Shown here piece by piece: positions 55,586-64,000 of a DNA stretch of 64,000 bases. The stretch lies in NCBI RefSeq assembly GCF_009832745.1, contig NZ_VRMJ01000041.1:377001-441000 (forward strand), read 5' to 3'. How positions within the stretch are numbered: the stretch's first letter is position 1; each line of letters starts with the position of its first letter. The translations under genes and the position numbers were made by a program. A model generated the notes under the pieces. The model made no database searches, had not been told where the DNA came from, and saw only the letters and a list, made by a program, of their open reading frames with translations. This stretch comes from Polaribacter septentrionalilitoris (lineage in GTDB: Bacteria; Bacteroidota; Bacteroidia; Flavobacteriales; Flavobacteriaceae).

Positions 55586-57265
55586 TTAATTTTTAGTATA
55601 CGTAGGTGCATTAGGATCTGAGAAATCAAGAACAAATGTAAATGTTCCTGCATCTGTAGGTATGTTAGCACCTCCAGCTTCTAGGGTACCATCATTACCA
55701 TTATCACCATAATTAATATCCCAAGCATTGTTAGCTCTGAATTTAACTTCACCAGCAGTAACTGCTACATTTTCTAAAATCCAAATATCGTTAAATGGCT
55801 TAGACCAATCTCTTGTAAATTGAGCATCAGGACCATCCCAACCATTAGGAGCTCCACTACCTACTAATCCCCAAATATTGTCTATTTTTTCTAGAGTGTA
55901 AGTAAGGTCTTTCATGTCAAAAGTAACTATATAATTACCAGCAGTTATAACAATGTTTGCTCCACCTGCATCAGCAGTTCCATCAACACCATCATCACCC
56001 CAATTGGTTCCCCAATCGTTGTTTAATCTGAATTTCATTTCGCCATCAGTTAAAGTTACGATAGCTCTAAAGACATCAGAATATTGGTCATATTGCATCA
56101 CCATATCAGGACCATCCCAACTATTTTCTGTAGCAGAACCAACTAATCCTAAAGAGAACGATTCGATAGAATATGTTAAGTTATTCAAGTCCATTGTAAT
56201 TTTGTAAGAACCAGCAGTAACAGCAATATTAGATCCTCCAGAAACTAAAGCACCACCTGTAGAACTGTCTCCACCATAATTGTTCGCCCAATCACTATTT
56301 TCTCTAAATTTGATCTCTCCATCTATTAAGTTAACATAAGCAACTAAAACACCATCTACATCTGTTTTAAAGAATGGTAAATCTGGAGTAGCTCCCCAAT
56401 CATTGGCAGCAGAACCAATTATTCCCCAAGTACTAGATAAATCTAACACTGTTAAATAAGTAGTAACGTTAATGGTAACTTTAGAAGTAATTCTCTCTAA
56501 AACTTCATTTGTATTAGTATCAGTTATAATTGCTCTAACTCTCATTTCTAAATCTCCAGCAGTATCTACAGGGATTCCTGCTTCTAAAGCAACTCTGTTT
56601 AATTGAATATTAGTTAAAGAAATTGAGTTTGTATTTTTAACCATAGTCACTTCTACAGCATTAGCAAAGTCACTTCCAGGTAAATCAGCTTCAACAACAT
56701 ATTCAACATCTACATTTAAAGAAGAGTCTAATATAGGATCATTCCATCCCATTGTTAAAGCAACAACATCATTATTCGCAACAGATAGTACAAAACTATC
56801 ACCATCTGAAACCCCAGTAATAGCAGGAGCATTTACAGGATAAGTTGTTACTAATAATAAGATATTATTACTTGTTAAATTATCGGTTTTAACCCTCATA
56901 TATATGGCAACATCTCTAAATGTTGTTATACCTGCATTATTAATTGCTTGATTAAAATCACTCACAGTCATTGAAAAATTACTGTTTGTAGTATTTCCTA
57001 AAGAAATAGGAGTTGTAAATTCTGTATCTGTAGCCATTTCTACAGTATAGTCTGAACCTCCAGAAATCTCATCTTGCCAAGAAATGGTAAATGCTGGATT
57101 GTCTGGCAATGAGAAATTTAAAAACACATTGCTAATACCAGGAGTATCTAATGTAAACTCAGGATCTGGAGTTGTAATTGTTAAACTATCTTCTACATCA
57201 CATGCTCCAAGAATTAGAACAAATGATAAAAGTAAATAGCTTAATTTATTTATAATTATTTTCAT
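55586..57265 (-). CDS. SusF-like outer-membrane starch-binding lipoprotein
   Basis: 559 aa. Lipoprotein signal LLSFVLILGAC (Cys 22). An N-terminal SusE-type Ig-like domain precedes another beta-domain and three tandem starch-binding CBM-type domains, each starting with a similar strand: WGIIGSAANDWG, LGLVGSATENSWDGP, WGLVGSGAPNGWDGP, and each ending KFRxNxxWGxNxGDDG. These bind alpha-glucan at the surface and feed the SusCD pore. Operon with SusE, SusD, SusC; 26 bp from susE. Confidence 0.88.
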   Translation of the reverse strand: MKIIINKLSYLLLSFVLILGACDVEDSLTITTPDPEFTLDTPGISNVFLNFSLPDNPAFTISWQDEISGGSDYTVEMATDTEFTTPISLGNTTNSNFSMTVSDFNQAINNAGITTFRDVAIYMRVKTDNLTSNNILLLVTTYPVNAPAITGVSDGDSFVLSVANNDVVALTMGWNDPILDSSLNVDVEYVVEADLPGSDFANAVEVTMVKNTNSISLTNIQLNRVALEAGIPVDTAGDLEMRVRAIITDTNTNEVLERITSKVTINVTTYLTVLDLSSTWGIIGSAANDWGATPDLPFFKTDVDGVLVAYVNLIDGEIKFRENSDWANNYGGDSSTGGALVSGGSNIAVTAGSYKITMDLNNLTYSIESFSLGLVGSATENSWDGPDMVMQYDQYSDVFRAIVTLTDGEMKFRLNNDWGTNWGDDGVDGTADAGGANIVITAGNYIVTFDMKDLTYTLEKIDNIWGLVGSGAPNGWDGPDAQFTRDWSKPFNDIWILENVAVTAGEVKFRANNAWDINYGDNGNDGTLEAGGANIPTDAGTFTFVLDFSDPNAPTYTKN

Positions 57266-57291
57266 TTTGTATCTTTTAAATTATTTTGATA

Positions 57292-58443
57292 TTATAAATT
57301 TAATGGGATTAATATATAACGTCCAGTTAAGTCGTTAAACCAAACATCATAATCATCCTCAACAACAATAGGGATTGCTCCACCACCATCTGTTGCCACA
57401 CCAGAGAAAGAGGTTGAGTTCCCCCATTTTGCTCCTGAGTCTGTTACAAATTCCATATCACCAGGTGTAAGTCTAACGCTATTTGCATACCATAAATGAC
57501 TATCAAAAGATAGTTGATTCATGGTAACATTTGAGGCACTAGTACCATCTATTGTTAGAGAAGCTGGACTTGTTGCATTGCTCGCATTAAAAGGAACTAA
57601 GGTGTAAGTTTTAGTAGAGAAGTTTACCATAAATGTATAGTAACCTGTGCTAGTTACACCAAATCTACCTGGGTCACCAGACTGAGTGCCTGGGTTACCA
57701 GCAATACTTCCGCTTTGAGCAGGGTCATCACTACCTTCATCTCTAGAATCTCCCCATTGAGGTTGCCAAAGACCTTTAGTTTCTAAAATTTTAAATCTAC
57801 CTTCACCAAAATCTCCACTATCATTTTTAATCAAACCAGTAAAGTAAAATACATTACTATCAGTTTCATCTCTAAATAGAGGTGGATTTTGAGTAGCTGA
57901 ATCGCTTTGATTGTTATCCCAACCTGGAGCTACACCATTACCAACTAAAAAGTAATCGTCAAATGTATAATTGAAATAAGGGTAAACATTTACATTAATT
58001 GCATTAGACATAGAAGCTAAACCGTCTTGAGTACCTAAAGAAGATACAACTCTTATGTAAACATTTTTCCATTCAAATGGATTTAAACCAGCATTACCAG
58101 CAGCAGTGTTTACTTCGCTGATAGATAATGTTACAGAAGTTCTTCCAGTTACAGTTGCAGCAACTACAGGAGTTGTAAATACATCATCACTAGAAAATTG
58201 TATTGCATAGTTAATAGAAGATTGTATTCCGTAATCTGCAGGTTGCCAGTTTAATGTAATTGCTGGGTTATTTGTGTTTACAGGATCTAAAGTTAAATCT
58301 GTGAAACCTAAATCAGCTAAAACAGCTGGAGTAGTGGTAGAAGAAACTGTAAATAGTTCAGAGTTATCATCACATGAATTAAAGAGAATCATAAATAATC
58401 CAATTAGTGTGATGGCTGAAAATTTTGTTATATTTTTCATCAT
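57292..58443 (-). CDS. SusE-like starch-binding lipoprotein
   Basis: 383 aa. Lipoprotein signal FMILFNSC (Cys about 24). An N-terminal SusE-type beta-domain is followed by a starch-binding domain (YFLVGNGVAPGWDNN near 164; FKILETKGLWQPQWGD) and a second, more degenerate one. Shorter than its neighbour, which has three repeats. 12 bp separate it from susD. Confidence 0.85.
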   Translation of the reverse strand: MMKNITKFSAITLIGLFMILFNSCDDNSELFTVSSTTTPAVLADLGFTDLTLDPVNTNNPAITLNWQPADYGIQSSINYAIQFSSDDVFTTPVVAATVTGRTSVTLSISEVNTAAGNAGLNPFEWKNVYIRVVSSLGTQDGLASMSNAINVNVYPYFNYTFDDYFLVGNGVAPGWDNNQSDSATQNPPLFRDETDSNVFYFTGLIKNDSGDFGEGRFKILETKGLWQPQWGDSRDEGSDDPAQSGSIAGNPGTQSGDPGRFGVTSTGYYTFMVNFSTKTYTLVPFNASNATSPASLTIDGTSASNVTMNQLSFDSHLWYANSVRLTPGDMEFVTDSGAKWGNSTSFSGVATDGGGAIPIVVEDDYDVWFNDLTGRYILIPLNL

Positions 58444-58455
58444 TGTTTTGTTTTA

Positions 58456-60072
58456 TTAATATCCAGAATTTTGAGATAAAGCAGGGTTAGATGCTAAACT
58501 TGCAGCAGGTATTGGATACAATTTAAAATCTGATGGTAGTGCGATACCATTTGTTCCATTTCCTTTCCAAGCCCAATTGTAGTTACCTCCAGTAAATTTG
58601 CCAAAACGAATTAAATCTTGACGTCTGTGAGCTTCCCAGTGTAATTCTCTTGCTCTTTCATCTAAAATAAAGTCTAAGTCTATTTGAGCTAGTGTTAAAT
58701 TATTTTGTGGATTATTAGCTCTAGATCTTAGTGAATTTATATAATTGGTTAAATCTGTAGGATTAGCTCCTGAACCACCTCTTAAATGTGCTTCTGCATA
58801 CATTAAATACACGTCAGCTAGTCTGAACAATGGGAAATCAGTATCAGCAAAAGTTAAACCAACATCTGATCCTGGTGCTCCAGTTGATGTTAAATTAGAG
58901 TATTTTGCTAAAATATATCCTTGGTCTTGATCAGAAATATCTGTAATCTCCTTACTTCTTCCAGAAGAAATAATTGTATTTCTGTTATCATTATTAAAGA
59001 TACTTGGCTCAAACAATTCTACAAGTTGTTTTCTTACTCGTAAAGCGCCTCCCCATCCAGCAGGACTAACTCCTAAAGATGCACCATTACCTTCTATACT
59101 TCCTACAGAACCATTAATCATTACAGTTGTTGGCCCATAGTTTTTAGTATTTATACCATCAGATATTAATGGAAAGATAATTTCATTTACAGCAGAATTA
59201 GTATTGTTATCTGCCATGAAATTGTGTAAATAATTAGTTGCTAATGAATAACCACCACCAATAATTTTTTTAGTGTAATCTATACATTCTGTATATTTTG
59301 GTTGTCCAATATATACTTCAGCATTCAAGTAAACTTTGGCTAAAATCATCCACGCTACAGCTTTGTCTGCTCTACCATGTTCATTCATTTTTGGATCTAA
59401 TAAATCACCTTCAATAGCTTTAAGCTCGCTTTCAATATAATCAAATAATTGTTGTCTGTTGTATGCTTTAGGTGCAGCATTTATTGCATCGACTTCTGTT
59501 GTAAAGTTTGCTTGACCAAATAAATCCATCATGTAGTAGTAAGACATTGCTCTTAACAAACGAGCTTCAGCTCTGTACGTTTGAATTTCTGCTTTTGTTG
59601 CAGTAGAAACATTTCTTGAGTCTAATTTTTCATCAGTAGTTTCTCTTAAAAAATTATTAGCAAAAGCAATAGTAACATGACTTCTACCAAACATACCTAG
59701 AATAATAGGAACATCAGCATTCCAAATATTACGTTGAATTTCTCTTGTTCCTGGGTCATTTTCATAAGACCAAATCATTTGGTCTGCAGATAATGTTTGT
59801 AGGTATAATAAAACTCTACCAAACTGACTTGTACCTGCGTCTAACCCTTGTATGTTTGATGATTCTGGACCATCAACACCTGTTAATGATAGGTTAGCAT
59901 AAACACCAGCCAAAAGCCTTTTATAAGAGGTTTCATTTGCAAAGAAATCTTCCCCTAGTAAATCTTGGTCATCTTGTGGTGTGATGTCTAAATCTTTAGT
60001 ACAAGAAGATAGAGCCACAACCATAACCAAAATAAAGGCTGCTATTTTTTCTATTTTTAATATTTTTTTCAT
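58456..60072 (-). CDS. susD: SusD/RagB-family nutrient-binding lipoprotein
   Basis: 538 aa. Lipoprotein signal VMVVALSSC (Cys about 24). SusD features: an N-terminal tetratricopeptide-like region (RAEARLLRAMSYYYMMDLFGQ near 165; AVAWMILAKVYLNAEVY), and the C-terminal FILDERARELHWEAHRRQDLIRFGKF motif followed by LYPIPAASLASNPALSQN. It forms the lid over the SusC pore and binds the glycan. 18 bp from susC. Confidence 0.95.
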   Translation of the reverse strand: MKKILKIEKIAAFILVMVVALSSCTKDLDITPQDDQDLLGEDFFANETSYKRLLAGVYANLSLTGVDGPESSNIQGLDAGTSQFGRVLLYLQTLSADQMIWSYENDPGTREIQRNIWNADVPIILGMFGRSHVTIAFANNFLRETTDEKLDSRNVSTATKAEIQTYRAEARLLRAMSYYYMMDLFGQANFTTEVDAINAAPKAYNRQQLFDYIESELKAIEGDLLDPKMNEHGRADKAVAWMILAKVYLNAEVYIGQPKYTECIDYTKKIIGGGYSLATNYLHNFMADNNTNSAVNEIIFPLISDGINTKNYGPTTVMINGSVGSIEGNGASLGVSPAGWGGALRVRKQLVELFEPSIFNNDNRNTIISSGRSKEITDISDQDQGYILAKYSNLTSTGAPGSDVGLTFADTDFPLFRLADVYLMYAEAHLRGGSGANPTDLTNYINSLRSRANNPQNNLTLAQIDLDFILDERARELHWEAHRRQDLIRFGKFTGGNYNWAWKGNGTNGIALPSDFKLYPIPAASLASNPALSQNSGY

Positions 60073-60090
60073 TATCGAATTCTTTATTAA

Positions 60091-62979
60091 TTAAAATTTA
60101 ATGTTTGCACCTACCAAGAATACTCTAGGTCTTGGATAGTTTTCATTATCTATACCACCACTACCTAATTCAGGATCTAAACCAGAGTAGTTGGTTAATA
60201 AAAATACATTCTGTATACCAGCCCAAATACGAATACTATTTGAAGCGAATTTTTTTATTGGTCTGTCAAAAGTGTATCCTAACGTAATGTTGTCCATTCT
60301 TAAGAAAGAAGCATTTTCTAAATAGATATCAGACCTAATCACATTAGCTGTGGTATTAAAGTTTGTATTTAAAACTGATGTTGGTACATTACCTAAAACA
60401 GCATTGTCTCTTAACAAATCATATTGTGCTAAAGCTGAGTTTACGTTATTGTATAAATAATTTCCAACGCTTGCTCTTAAGTTAAAAGCTAAATCAAAGT
60501 TTTTGTAATTAAAATTAGATTGAAAACCAAATGTGAAATCTGGTAAAGGGTTTCCTTTTAAGTATCTATCAGAATCATTTGTTATACCATCTCCATTTAA
60601 ATCAGCATAAGCACCTTCTATTGGCATTCCTGCACTATCATATAATTGTTTGTAAACGTAGAAAGAATTAGGAGCAAAACCTTCTCTATGTAATTGAATA
60701 AAGTTTCCTGTACCTCCAGCAATTCCACCTTGTGTGATGTCTTGACCTAAAGCTAATTCTTTAATCTCTCTGTCTAAATACGTTGCATTAAAGTTGATGT
60801 TCCAATCTATATCATCTGTTCTTATAACGTCTGTATTTACAGCAAACTCAATACCATTAACTTGTAAATCACCAATATTTTGTAAAACTCTATTTGTAAA
60901 ATTAGTACCATCTGCAACTGGAGCATCAGATAACAAATCTGTAGAGTTTTTTTGGAATACGTTTAAAGAGCCTGTTATTTTGTTATCGAATAAACCATAG
61001 TCTACACCTAATTCTACAGTAGCTGTTTTTTCCCATCTTAGGTTACTTCTTGCAGCTGGGATAGTTGAAAGTATTGGAGTACCTCCAAAAATATATTGAG
61101 AATCTTGATTTCCAAAACGATATCTATCTAAATATAAGTCTCCAGCAATACCTTCTGATTGTCCGTTAACACCATAAGATGCACGTAATTTTAAATCAGA
61201 AAATACCTTACTATCTTTTAAGAAATCTTCATCGATAACTCTCCAAGCCAAAGCAGCACCTCCAAAGTTACCCCATCTATTTTCAGGACCAAATCTAGAA
61301 GTTCCATCTCTTCTGTAGTTTAATGTTAGTAAATACTTTTCATTAAAGGTCAAATTAGCTCTAGCTAATAAACCAATTAATACAGTAGGTGTACCAGCAC
61401 TAGAGGAAGCAAAACTGTTAGGATCTCTTCTGTTTCCTGTACTTGTTCCAAAGCCTTCAAAAGATTGATAATCGTAACCAACAGTAATATCTGTTTTAAA
61501 CTTATCAAATGTATTTACATAGTTCAAGTATGTTTTAAAATTCTCGTTAGTTCCTTCACCATAATCTTCAGAATCATTTCCTCTAACACTATTGTTTGTT
61601 GGTACGTTTAAAGAAGTAACATTAGTGTTTGTTGATTCAGTTTTATCAAAACCAGCAGATACAGTAACAGTAAGTTCAGGTAAAAAATGTAAATTATAAT
61701 CTAATTTTAAATTACCAAATTGTCTAAATCTGTCTCCTCTACTATTATTTTGTAATAAACTTGCAACAGGGTTTTGAGTACCATTTGCTACTTGACCATT
61801 ACCATCTAAATGTTGGTAGAAACCACCAAAAGGAGAGCTTGGGTCGTACACTGGTTGTGTAGGATCGAATCTTAAGGCAGCATTAATTGCTCCAGAATTT
61901 CCATATCTCTCGTTAATAAAGTTCCTATTATAGTTTAAGCTAACTTTTAAATGATTATCAAAAAATGAAGGGTTCATTGATAAAGATACTGTAGCTCTAT
62001 CAAATTGTGAAGTTAAGATGTTACCTTCAACTTCAGAAAAGTTTACAGAAACTCTCGTAGGTATAAAACCAAAAATCTGACCTCTAGCACTTATATTGTG
62101 AAAAGTAGAAACTGATTTTTGTAAAACTTTGTCTTGCCAATTTGTATTTGCATTTCCTAATAAACCAGCATCTCCTGGTCTTCTTTGATTTATAATTTGT
62201 CTAAAAGCATCTGCATTAAAAACATTAATTCTGTCTCTAATTTCACCAAAATTCATTTGGTAGTCATAATCTAATGAAAACTCTTTTCTACCTTTTTTAG
62301 TTGTAATAATAATTACACCATTTGCACCCCTTGCTCCATAAATAGCTGTAGCAGATGCATCTTTTAAGACAGAGAAAGACTCAATATCATTTGGGTTAAT
62401 ACTATTTAAGTCAACGCCAGATAATGGTAAACCATTAATAACGATTAAAGGATCGTTAGAAGCGTTTAAAGATGAACCACCACGAATTCTGATTTCAGAG
62501 CCAGAGCCAGGAGCACCACTTGTAACAATATTAACACCAGAAACTCTACCGCTTATAAGGTTTTCTGCAGTTACAATGTTACCTTTTGTCATTTCTTTAG
62601 CTGTAATAGCCTCTATAGAACCTGTAGCATCTTTTACGGTTGTTGTACCATAACCTACAACAACTATTTCATCTAATTGTTCTGAAGATTCATCCAATTC
62701 AACTGTAATGTTGAAGTTTGTTCCTATAGTGATTTCTTTGTTCGCAAAACCTAAATATCTAAAAACAAGTACATCACCAGTGTTTACTTTTTCTAAAGAA
62801 AAGTTTCCATCGAAGTCAGTTTGAGTACCTTTAGTAGTACTCTTTACCACTACACTAACTCCAGGCAAAGGTTCGCCTGTAGCTTTTTCTTTTACAACAC
62901 CTTTTATTGTTTGTTGAGCAAACATTGTAAATGATGAAGTCAAAAGAATTCCAATTAACAATAATTTAAATTTTTTCAT
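60091..62979 (-). CDS. susC: SusC/RagA-family TonB-dependent transporter
   Basis: 962 aa. I chose ATG 62979 (MKKFKLLLIGILLTSSFTMFAQQ) as it gives the signal peptide; 21 extra residues upstream are not signal-like. After it comes a carboxypeptidase-D-like regulatory domain (KGVVKEKATGEPLPGVSVVVKS near 25), a TonB box region (EIVVVGYGT), the plug (IRIRGGSSLNASNDPLIVINGLPL and SFSVLKDASATAIYGARGANGVIIITTKKG), and the outer-membrane barrel ending in Phe (FLVGANIKF). It imports alpha-glucan oligosaccharides with SusD using TonB energy. First gene of the locus, with its own promoter. Confidence 0.95.
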   Translation of the reverse strand: MKKFKLLLIGILLTSSFTMFAQQTIKGVVKEKATGEPLPGVSVVVKSTTKGTQTDFDGNFSLEKVNTGDVLVFRYLGFANKEITIGTNFNITVELDESSEQLDEIVVVGYGTTTVKDATGSIEAITAKEMTKGNIVTAENLISGRVSGVNIVTSGAPGSGSEIRIRGGSSLNASNDPLIVINGLPLSGVDLNSINPNDIESFSVLKDASATAIYGARGANGVIIITTKKGRKEFSLDYDYQMNFGEIRDRINVFNADAFRQIINQRRPGDAGLLGNANTNWQDKVLQKSVSTFHNISARGQIFGFIPTRVSVNFSEVEGNILTSQFDRATVSLSMNPSFFDNHLKVSLNYNRNFINERYGNSGAINAALRFDPTQPVYDPSSPFGGFYQHLDGNGQVANGTQNPVASLLQNNSRGDRFRQFGNLKLDYNLHFLPELTVTVSAGFDKTESTNTNVTSLNVPTNNSVRGNDSEDYGEGTNENFKTYLNYVNTFDKFKTDITVGYDYQSFEGFGTSTGNRRDPNSFASSSAGTPTVLIGLLARANLTFNEKYLLTLNYRRDGTSRFGPENRWGNFGGAALAWRVIDEDFLKDSKVFSDLKLRASYGVNGQSEGIAGDLYLDRYRFGNQDSQYIFGGTPILSTIPAARSNLRWEKTATVELGVDYGLFDNKITGSLNVFQKNSTDLLSDAPVADGTNFTNRVLQNIGDLQVNGIEFAVNTDVIRTDDIDWNINFNATYLDREIKELALGQDITQGGIAGGTGNFIQLHREGFAPNSFYVYKQLYDSAGMPIEGAYADLNGDGITNDSDRYLKGNPLPDFTFGFQSNFNYKNFDLAFNLRASVGNYLYNNVNSALAQYDLLRDNAVLGNVPTSVLNTNFNTTANVIRSDIYLENASFLRMDNITLGYTFDRPIKKFASNSIRIWAGIQNVFLLTNYSGLDPELGSGGIDNENYPRPRVFLVGANIKF

Positions 62980-63046
62980 GTATAATTTGTTAAATAATAA
63001 CTGTAAATTTGATTTGGAGTTAACAATAAATTCACATTCCACTTAG

Positions 63047-63076
63047 TAAAGATATAGTGTAAATCTGTATTTTCAA
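63047..63076 (-). promoter_or_regulatory. Promoter of the sus operon
   Basis: Minus strand: TTG (63076-63074), 19 bases, TATCTTTA (63054-63047), one mismatch to TAnnTTTG. It lies about 67 bp before the susC start. Confidence 0.55.
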
Positions 63077-63080
63077 TATT

Positions 63081-63120
63081 AAAAAAGTTACGAAATCGGT
63101 TTCGTGTTAATAACTTTTTT
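63081..63120. promoter_or_regulatory. LacI-type operator nested in a larger inverted repeat
   Basis: ACGAAATCGGTTTCGT (63090-63105) is a palindrome with a central CG and one mismatched pair flanking it, the form used by LacI/GalR-family proteins. It is enclosed by AAAAAAGTTA (63081-63090) and TAACTTTTTT (63111-63120), perfect complements. It lies just upstream of the susC -33 box and about 75 bp from the regulator's start. Confidence 0.7.
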
Positions 63121-63178
63121 TTAAGAATTATTATTATATTAACATAAAATAACATCAAATTTTATCTTTTAATAAAAA

Positions 63179-64000
63179 ATGAAGCAAAAAATTACCATTA
63201 AAACAATTGCTAAAGAATTGGGAGTTTCTACATCAACTGTATCAAAGGCTTTAAAAGATAGTCATGAGATTAGCCAAGAAACAAAAGAAAAAATACAAGC
63301 TTATGCCAACTTATACAATTACAAACCCAACCATTTAGCATTACAGCTTCGCAATCAAAAGACAAAAGTAATTGGTGTTATTTTACCCAAAATAGTACAT
63401 CATTTTTTTTCTACTGTGATTAAAGGTATTGAAGATGGTGCTAACGAAAAAGGGTATCACATAATGGTTTGTTTTTCAAATGAATCTTACCAAAAAGAAG
63501 TAGAAACTTTAAAGGTATTATCTAATGGAAGTGTAGACGGAATTATTGTTTCGATAGCAAGTGAAACACTTGAAAATAAGGATTTTAATCATTTTAAAGG
63601 TTTGGTTTCGGAAGAAATTCCTTTAGTGCTTTTTGATAGAGTTGTTGATGATATTTTATGTGATAAAGTAGTTGTAGATGATGTAAGTGCTGGCTATAAA
63701 GCAACAAAACATTTATTAGATAGTGGAAGAAAAAATATAGCTTTAATTACTACTCCAGATCATGTTAATGTAGGGGCTCTGAGAAGACAAGGTTATGAAA
63801 AAGCTTTGATTGAATCATATATTAAAAAAGATAGTAATCTCATTGTAAAGATTGACGAAAAACAAGATATAACGCCGCAAATAGAGAAGGTTTTTGAATC
63901 TGATATTGATGGTGTTTTTGCTGTAAACGAAATTTATGCGGCAAAAACAATGAGAATAGCAAAAAGAAAAGGTGTGAAAGTGCCTGAAGACCTTGCAGTT
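63179..64000 (+). CDS. LacI/GalR-family regulator, partial
   Basis: The frame runs off the right edge; 274 residues are visible of about 340. The N-terminal helix-turn-helix ITIKTIAKELGVSTSTVSKALKDSHEIS and hinge YKPNHLALQLRNQKT are followed by the periplasmic-binding-protein-like sensor domain (VIGVILPKIVHHFFSTVIKGIEDGA, LVLFDRVVDD, ITTPDHVNVGALRRQGYEKAL). It is divergent from susC across 200 bp holding the operator, so it controls the alpha-glucan locus. The operator's place upstream of the susC -33 box suits activation as well as repression. Confidence 0.93.
   Translation, partial: MKQKITIKTIAKELGVSTSTVSKALKDSHEISQETKEKIQAYANLYNYKPNHLALQLRNQKTKVIGVILPKIVHHFFSTVIKGIEDGANEKGYHIMVCFSNESYQKEVETLKVLSNGSVDGIIVSIASETLENKDFNHFKGLVSEEIPLVLFDRVVDDILCDKVVVDDVSAGYKATKHLLDSGRKNIALITTPDHVNVGALRRQGYEKALIESYIKKDSNLIVKIDEKQDITPQIEKVFESDIDGVFAVNEIYAAKTMRIAKRKGVKVPEDLAV

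Noticed and set aside
62980..63042. Upstream ATG for susC at 63042
   Set aside because: It would add 21 polar residues before a perfect signal peptide and start within the region of the predicted promoter.

Overview
The window is AT-rich DNA from a member of the Bacteroidota, most likely a marine Flavobacteriaceae of the Polaribacter/Tenacibaculum kind. The signs are a SusC/SusD polysaccharide-utilisation locus, secreted proteins with type IX secretion (T9SS) C-terminal sorting domains, promoters of the TTG-N19/20-TAnnTTTG type, almost no Shine-Dalgarno sequences, and a Bacteroidetes-type tyrosine integrase. The genus is an inference.

Layout. (1) 1-1278: chromosome, with the end of a PgpH-like HD phosphohydrolase and a tRNA cluster Ser(GCT)-Pro(TGG)-Arg(TCT). 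(2) 1254-35085: a 33.8 kb integrated island. It starts inside the 3' end of tRNA-Arg and is bounded by a perfect 48-bp direct repeat (1254-1301 and 35038-35085). Its integrase lies next to the left site. (3) 35086-37823: a scar of an older, related integration (arm sites and a truncated integrase start fused to an acyltransferase remnant), then a serine hydrolase and a CPBP protease. (4) 37885-52633: a small proline-rich protein and two giant T9SS-exported proteins (about 1750 and 3028 aa) that share a C-terminal module. (5) 52738-64000: an alpha-glucan utilisation locus in the order amylase, SusF-like, SusE-like, SusD, SusC on the minus strand, with a divergent LacI-type regulator that runs off the right edge.

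Inside the island: integrase; a decayed HNH gene; an HNH protein; an SOS mutagenesis cassette (SRAP protein, self-cleaving XRE-S24 repressor, DnaE-type polymerase, Y-family polymerase) with a visible multi-site operator; three minus-strand cargo genes (TIR-like effector, an unknown, a membrane-anchored putative PD-(D/E)XK nuclease) separated by related hairpin-bearing spacers that look cassette-like; a replication/recombination module (Sak4-like ATPase, DUF3871-like, VirE-like ATPase, GIY-YIG homing endonuclease, RepA-like ATPase); and a DNA phosphorothioation system, dndCDE plus a membrane protein. Convergent to dnd is a six-gene operon that is probably its restriction arm: HKD-DEXH helicase fusion, small protein, zinc-hook SMC-like ATPase, a 159-aa protein, GIY-YIG protein and DGQHR protein. 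No relaxase, coupling protein or conjugation genes are visible.

How it works together (inference): the island looks like a mobile defence and mutagenesis cargo element. The Dnd proteins would mark DNA with sulfur and the convergent operon would attack unmarked DNA. The SOS repressor would couple error-prone synthesis to DNA damage. The best candidates for something undescribed are the make-up of the Dnd restriction operon, the hairpin-separated cargo cassettes at 10.0-13.4 kb, and the candidate small RNA at 18.4 kb.
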